38,807 nucleotides of DNA from Caballeronia choica (GTDB lineage: Bacteria; Pseudomonadota; Gammaproteobacteria; Burkholderiales; Burkholderiaceae), in the NCBI RefSeq assembly GCF_001544535.1, contig NZ_FCON02000073.1, forward strand, positions 1-38,807, written 5' to 3'. The notes under the pieces are model-generated. The model was not told the origin of the DNA and made no database searches. It saw only the letters and a list, made by a program, of their open reading frames with translations. A program made the translations under genes and the position numbers. Below are positions 35,880 through 38,807 of the stretch, piece after piece (positions within the stretch are counted from its first letter, which is position 1; every line of letters starts with the position of its first letter).

Positions 35880-36577
35880 ATGAATCTGCTAGCCAGCATC
35901 CCGCTCCCGCCAGGGTGCCCGCCTGACCTTTCGCTGTGGCGCGTCGATATCGCATTCGATGCAGGGCTCGATGACGAGAAGTTCTCAGGATTATCCGAGG
36001 GCGAGCGTGCCCGCGCGAAGTCGTTCCATCGTATAGGCGACGCGTTGCGCTTCGCGACGCTTCGAGCGGCACTGCGCGAGCTGCTCGCCGAGCGCGTCGG
36101 CGTGATGCCGGAACTCGTATCGCTGGCAAGCGGACCGTTCGGGCGACCGGTATCGTGCACGAACAGTCTCTCGATTTCAACGTGTCGCACTCCGGCAGTC
36201 ATGGACTTATCGTCCTGTCTTCCGGGAGGCGGGTCGGCGTGGACATCGAGATGCATGCAACGGATTTCGACTGGCGCACGGTCGCAGACCTTGCGCTCGA
36301 CCCGCGAGAGCGCACTCACATCGAGCGACTGGATGCTCACGCACAGTTGGAGGCGTTCTACGAGATCTGGGTGATGAAGGAATCGATTCTCAAGGCTGCG
36401 GGCGTGGGCTTGGCGGAGGACCTTCGACATCTGTCTGTATCGCCAGGACGGGATGGCAGCACGCCGAGGCAGTACCGCTTATCTGAAAATGCGGCTTGCT
36501 TTCAAGCCGCCACGCTGCCCGCTCCCAGCGGCTATGCAGCCTGCGTTGCCTGGGAAGTTCGGTTAGACGGAAAATAG
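35880..36577 (+). pseudogene. 4'-phosphopantetheinyl transferase, Sfp/EntD type, frameshifted
   Basis: The start ATG 35880 opens a frame with DLSLWRVDIAFDAGLDD, GERARAKSFHRIGDALRFAT and ALRELLAERVGV, the N-terminal half of an Sfp-type transferase. The frame breaks near 36150. The next frame continues exactly where the family should: HEQSLDFNVSHSGSHGLIVL, VGVDIEMHATDFDW (GxDIE metal motif) and FYEIWVMKESILKAAGVGL (W-x2-KES). One inserted or lost base explains it. Intact, it would load phosphopantetheine onto carrier domains such as Ser697 of the protein at 8815. A sequencing error is possible; no slippery site was seen. Confidence 0.82.
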
Positions 36578-36741
36578 CGGCGAAACGCGCGCGCGCGACA
36601 TTGCGATGTGTCATCGTGATCCGGCTGCCGTTCATCTCCCCGGCTTTACATCGACCCGCGAAGGCGCCCCGCAGATAATGCGGGACATCCCCATCACAGC
36701 ATCGCGCTATGTTCTGGGCGGCGGCCTTCGTGAACATCCGG
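36578..36741. other. Short gap, nothing recognised
   Basis: The region between the transferase remnant and the convergent small membrane gene holds no recognisable element. Confidence 0.3.
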
Positions 36742-36972
36742 CTAATCGGCGTGGTTACTTTTTATACTTCCGCCCGTGACGGACCGTGACGATTGAGTTT
36801 CCCAATATCTCAATTCAGACGCGGTATTAGCTTTGACTTGCTTCAGTGCGGAAAGCAACTGATCGTATTGCTCGCGCTCTCGAATTGCTCCGCTGCGAAC
36901 CAGCGCGCAGAGAAAAAGAACGAAGATAAGCCATATCGACACGATAAGGATTACTGTGGATGTTGCTCCCAT
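36742..36972 (-). CDS. Small membrane protein, unknown function
   Basis: A 76-residue minus-strand frame starts MGATSTVILIVSIWLIFVLF, one N-terminal membrane helix with the positive charge after it. A short polar region follows (REREQYDQLLSALKQVKANT, helical and possibly coiled). AAGGGC lies about nine bases upstream. No family is recognised. Membrane segment, charge asymmetry and plausible start make it more likely real than chance. Confidence 0.5.
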   Translation of the reverse strand: MGATSTVILIVSIWLIFVLFLCALVRSGAIREREQYDQLLSALKQVKANTASELRYWETQSSRSVTGGSIKSNHAD

Positions 36973-37033
36973 GGCGAGCCCTTTATAGACGTAAGAAGCG
37001 ATTTTTATGAGGCGCGAACGACCTGGGTAGCGT

Positions 37034-37081
37034 TCAACTCAAGCGGCTCGAACTTGGCGCCTTGAATGTTACGATTGGCAT
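37034..37081 (-). CDS. Possible 15-residue microprotein or leader
   Basis: On the minus strand AAAAAAGGAGACCATA leads to ATG 37079-37081, a near-ideal Shine-Dalgarno site. The frame encodes only MPIVTFKAPSSSRLS before TGA. It lies about 60 bases upstream of the small membrane gene and may be its leader. Another frame over the same bases stays open for some 25 codons to TAA without a start, so a recently frameshifted small gene is also possible. Confidence 0.3.
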   Translation of the reverse strand: MPIVTFKAPSSSRLS

Positions 37082-37578
37082 TATGGTCTCCTTTTTTAGG
37101 AAGCATTTGATACTGACTTTAGAACTAATGCCATGCCATTTCTGCGGCGTCGGGCACACAGTGAATATCCAGCGAAGAATAAACCGACAAATAAGCTCTT
37201 CGTAAAGGGCGCCTCGGCTTTAAGGATCGCAGCTCGGTCCTGGTGCCCTGCATGCCCGTAACGGGGCCGACCGACGTCGCGACGAGATCAGTCTGAGGAG
37301 GAGGAGGTCGAGCGGGCGTTCTCGAGCGCTTGCCGGGCGCGGTCGAGTGCTTTTCCAACGGTCGCTTCTCCACCGTTATCGGTGTCTGCCGGGCGGTTAA
37401 GCAGCCTTACTCGAAGCTGTTCGTTGAGAGCAAACATAAGTCGTCAATGTGTTTGCTTCGGTCGCACACAATCTTTTTCGAGGCGTTCTGCAAAATCGGC
37501 TTTATAAGGCCGACAACTCGCAACATATCGTTTGTTTTCAACGCGTTAAAAAATTTATCAAGCCTCCTGGTTCGGCTT
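37082..37578. other. Non-coding stretch upstream of the tandem peptide array
   Basis: Open frames here lack ribosome sites and family signatures. A 7-bp inverted repeat, GCAAACA (37430-37436) and TGTTTGC (37450-37456), and AT-rich sequence from about 37500 suggest regulation of the array. A bound activator would be expected here if the sigma-54 promoter is real. Confidence 0.35.
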
Positions 37579-37593
37579 GGCACAGCCTGTGCG
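37579..37593 (+). promoter_or_regulatory. Sigma-54-like promoter of the peptide array
   Basis: TGGCACAGCCTGTGC fits the -24/-12 pattern TGGCAC-N5-TTGC with GG and GC at exactly the required spacing and one mismatch. It is 62 bases before the first peptide start. The same bases hold a small inverted repeat (GCACA/TGTGC), so it could instead be a binding site. Confidence 0.45.
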
Positions 37594-37654
37594 TATGTAG
37601 CTGCGAGCGCAACGATTAGTGCTCCCACCCACCGAACCAACTAGGAGATTCATC

Positions 37655-37912
37655 ATGGCCCTGACGATCGCAAACCTGTCCATCGACAAAGAACTTGACC
37701 GCGCTGAAATGGGCGCAGTTCGTGGCGGCAGCTTTTTCCAAAACAACGGCGTGAATGCCAACTCTGTCAGCGGCTTCTCGTTCGCCAGCCCGCAGATCAA
37801 CGTCGCCCCGGTTACTCAAGTCGACGCATCGCAGCACACCAAGCTGGACCTGACGACCGTCACGAACTCGATTAATAACCTTGGTGGCCTGGTTAAGGCT
37901 GCACAGTTCTAA
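37655..37912 (+). CDS. Double-glycine-leader peptide, copy 1
   Basis: An 85-residue protein. The first 25 residues form a double-glycine leader: LDRAEMGAVRGG has Leu -12, Glu -8, Met -7, Val -4 and Gly -2/-1, matching the consensus cut by peptidase-containing ABC exporters. The predicted mature part of about 60 residues begins SFFQNNGVNANSVSGF, is rich in Asn, Gln, Ser, Thr and Val, and has no Cys. It ends NSINNLGGLVKAAQF. ATG 37655 has TAGGAG at an ideal distance. This is the most divergent copy (SVSGFSFASPQI, KLDLTTVT). Function is unknown: bacteriocin-like, signalling or matrix peptide are options. Confidence 0.8.
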   Translation: MALTIANLSIDKELDRAEMGAVRGGSFFQNNGVNANSVSGFSFASPQINVAPVTQVDASQHTKLDLTTVTNSINNLGGLVKAAQF

Positions 37913-37962
37913 GCGCAACGATTATCTTTCCCAACCCAACCGAATTACCCAGGAGATTCATC

Positions 37963-38220
37963 ATGGCCCTGACGATCGCAAACCTGTCCATCGACAAAGA
38001 CCTTGACCGCGCTGAAATGGGCGCAGTCCGTGGCGGCAGCATTTTCCAAAACAACGGCGTGAACGCCAACTATAACGGCGGCTTCTCGTTCGGCAGCCCG
38101 CAGACCAACGTCGCCCCGGTGACCCAAGTCGACGCATCGCAGCACACGAAGGTGGATCTCACGACCATCTCGAACTCGATTAACAACCTTGGTGGCCTGG
38201 TCAAGGCTGCACAGTTCTAA
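37963..38220 (+). CDS. Double-glycine-leader peptide, copy 2
   Basis: An 85-residue paralogue with the same leader (DKDLDRAEMGAVRGG) and a mature part beginning SIFQNNGVNANYNGGFSFG. Its own CAGGAG ribosome site lies upstream, 50 bases after the stop of copy 1. The C-terminal half (NVAPVTQVDASQHTKVDLTT) is almost unchanged among copies, while the residues just after the cleavage site vary. Confidence 0.8.
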   Translation: MALTIANLSIDKDLDRAEMGAVRGGSIFQNNGVNANYNGGFSFGSPQTNVAPVTQVDASQHTKVDLTTISNSINNLGGLVKAAQF

Positions 38221-38270
38221 GCGCAACCATTAGTTTTCCCAACCCAACCGAATTACCCAGGAGATTCATC

Positions 38271-38528
38271 ATGGCCTTGACGATCGCAAACCTGTCCATC
38301 GACAAAGGACTTGACCGCGCTGAAATGGGCGCAGTTCGTGGCGGCAGCATTTTCCAAAACAACGGCGTGAACACCAACTCTAACGGCGGCTTCTCGTTCG
38401 GCAGCCCGCAAACCAACGTCGCCCCGGTTACGCAAGTCGACGCATCGCAGCACACGAAGGTGGATCTCACGACCATCTCGAACTCGATCAACAACCTTGG
38501 TGGGCTGGTCAAGGCTACCCAGTTCTAA
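38271..38528 (+). CDS. Double-glycine-leader peptide, copy 3
   Basis: An 85-residue paralogue with DKGLDRAEMGAVRGG as leader end and mature start SIFQNNGVNTNSNGGFSFG. The end reads GGLVKATQF rather than KAAQF. The ribosome site and spacing are the same as in copy 2. Conservation of the reading frame in all copies, with mostly substitutions that keep charge and size, argues that the products are used. Confidence 0.8.
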   Translation: MALTIANLSIDKGLDRAEMGAVRGGSIFQNNGVNTNSNGGFSFGSPQTNVAPVTQVDASQHTKVDLTTISNSINNLGGLVKATQF

Positions 38529-38578
38529 GCGAAACGATTAGCTTTTCAACCCACCCGAATTAACTAGGAGATTCATCA

Positions 38579-38807
38579 TGGCCCTGACGATCGCAAACCT
38601 GTCCATCGACAAAGAACTTGACCGCGCTGAAATGGGCGCAGTTCGTGGCGGCAGCATTTTCCAAAACAACGGCGTGAACGCCAACTATAACGGCGGCTTC
38701 TCGTTCGGCAGCCCGCAGACCAACGTCGCCCCGGTGACCCAAGTCGACGCATCGCAGCACACGAAGGTGGACCTCACGACCATCTCGAACTCGATCAACA
38801 ACCTTGG
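38579..38807 (+). CDS. Double-glycine-leader peptide, copy 4 (cut by window end)
   Basis: The first 76 codons are present and match copy 2 except DKELDR in the leader. The mature part starts SIFQNNGVNANYNGGFSFG. The stop lies outside the window. The close match of copies 2 and 4 suggests recent exchange or duplication within the array. Confidence 0.78.

Larger units (their letters stand above)
37608..38807 (+). repeat. Tandem 308-bp repeat carrying one small gene per unit
   Basis: Start codons at 37655, 37963, 38271 and 38579 are exactly 308 bases apart. Each unit has its own AGGAGATTCATC ribosome site and a shared spacer starting GCGCAACGATTA or a close variant. The spacer before the first gene starts at 37608 and is 3 bases shorter. 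The array continues to the window edge in the fourth copy, so the copy number is unknown. Confidence 0.9.

Noticed and set aside
37608-38807. CRISPR array
   Set aside because: Units are 308 bp and wholly conserved, with coding sequence and ribosome sites. There are no short repeats with unique spacers.

Overview
The window looks like part of a secondary replicon (chromid or megaplasmid) of a Burkholderiaceae bacterium, most like Paraburkholderia, Caballeronia or Burkholderia. This rests on high-GC coding sequence, an iteron-controlled Rep_3-type initiator, and the style of the exopolysaccharide genes. No database search was possible, so family calls rest on motifs and remembered family patterns. 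No tRNA, rRNA or CRISPR array was seen.

Region 1 (1-4.4 kb) is a plasmid origin embedded in mobile-element debris: an IS630 transposase tail, an IS3 element with intact OrfA and wrecked OrfB, and possible recombinase and integrase remnants. The origin has two distinct iteron families, an AT-rich repeat, a perfect DnaA box, a rep promoter made of inverted GTGAC half-sites, the rep gene, and three inverted iterons beyond it. A decayed DUF2442-like gene and a small membrane-protein gene follow.

Region 2 (4.5-11.9 kb) holds a broken SGNH hydrolase/B-lectin gene, a tandem double alpha/beta hydrolase, and, divergent from it, a 1009-residue adenylation-carrier-thioesterase protein. The last two resemble a fused version of the acyl ligase, acyl carrier and hydrolase 1/2 set known from exosortase-A polysaccharide loci. 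No exosortase is visible here.

Region 3 (12.5-30.7 kb) is a Wzx/Wzy-type exopolysaccharide or capsule cluster. It encodes a Wzc-like tyrosine autokinase, a TviB/WbpO-like nucleotide-sugar dehydrogenase and a TviC/WbpP-like 4-epimerase. It also has a MurJ-type flippase, four GT4 glycosyltransferases, a DUF2334 deacetylase, two paralogous beta-helix proteins, an EpsG-like polymerase and a WecA-family initiating transferase. The implied polymer contains N-acetylated hexosaminuronic acid, as in Vi antigen. Wza and Wzb are not in the window. A strong terminator closes the block at 30.65 kb.

Region 4 (31.3-36.6 kb) has a GntR/FadR-type regulator, a second-copy style glmS that would feed UDP-GlcNAc, a two-domain protein whose C-terminal half resembles the GINT1 N-terminal beta-propeller, and a frameshifted Sfp/EntD-type phosphopantetheinyl transferase.

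Region 5 (36.7 kb to the end) is the most unusual part. Four tandem copies, at an exact 308-bp period, of an 85-residue gene encode an N/Q-rich, Cys-free peptide behind a textbook double-glycine export leader. A sigma-54-like promoter lies upstream. The array runs off the end of the window, so its transporter, if linked, would lie beyond it.
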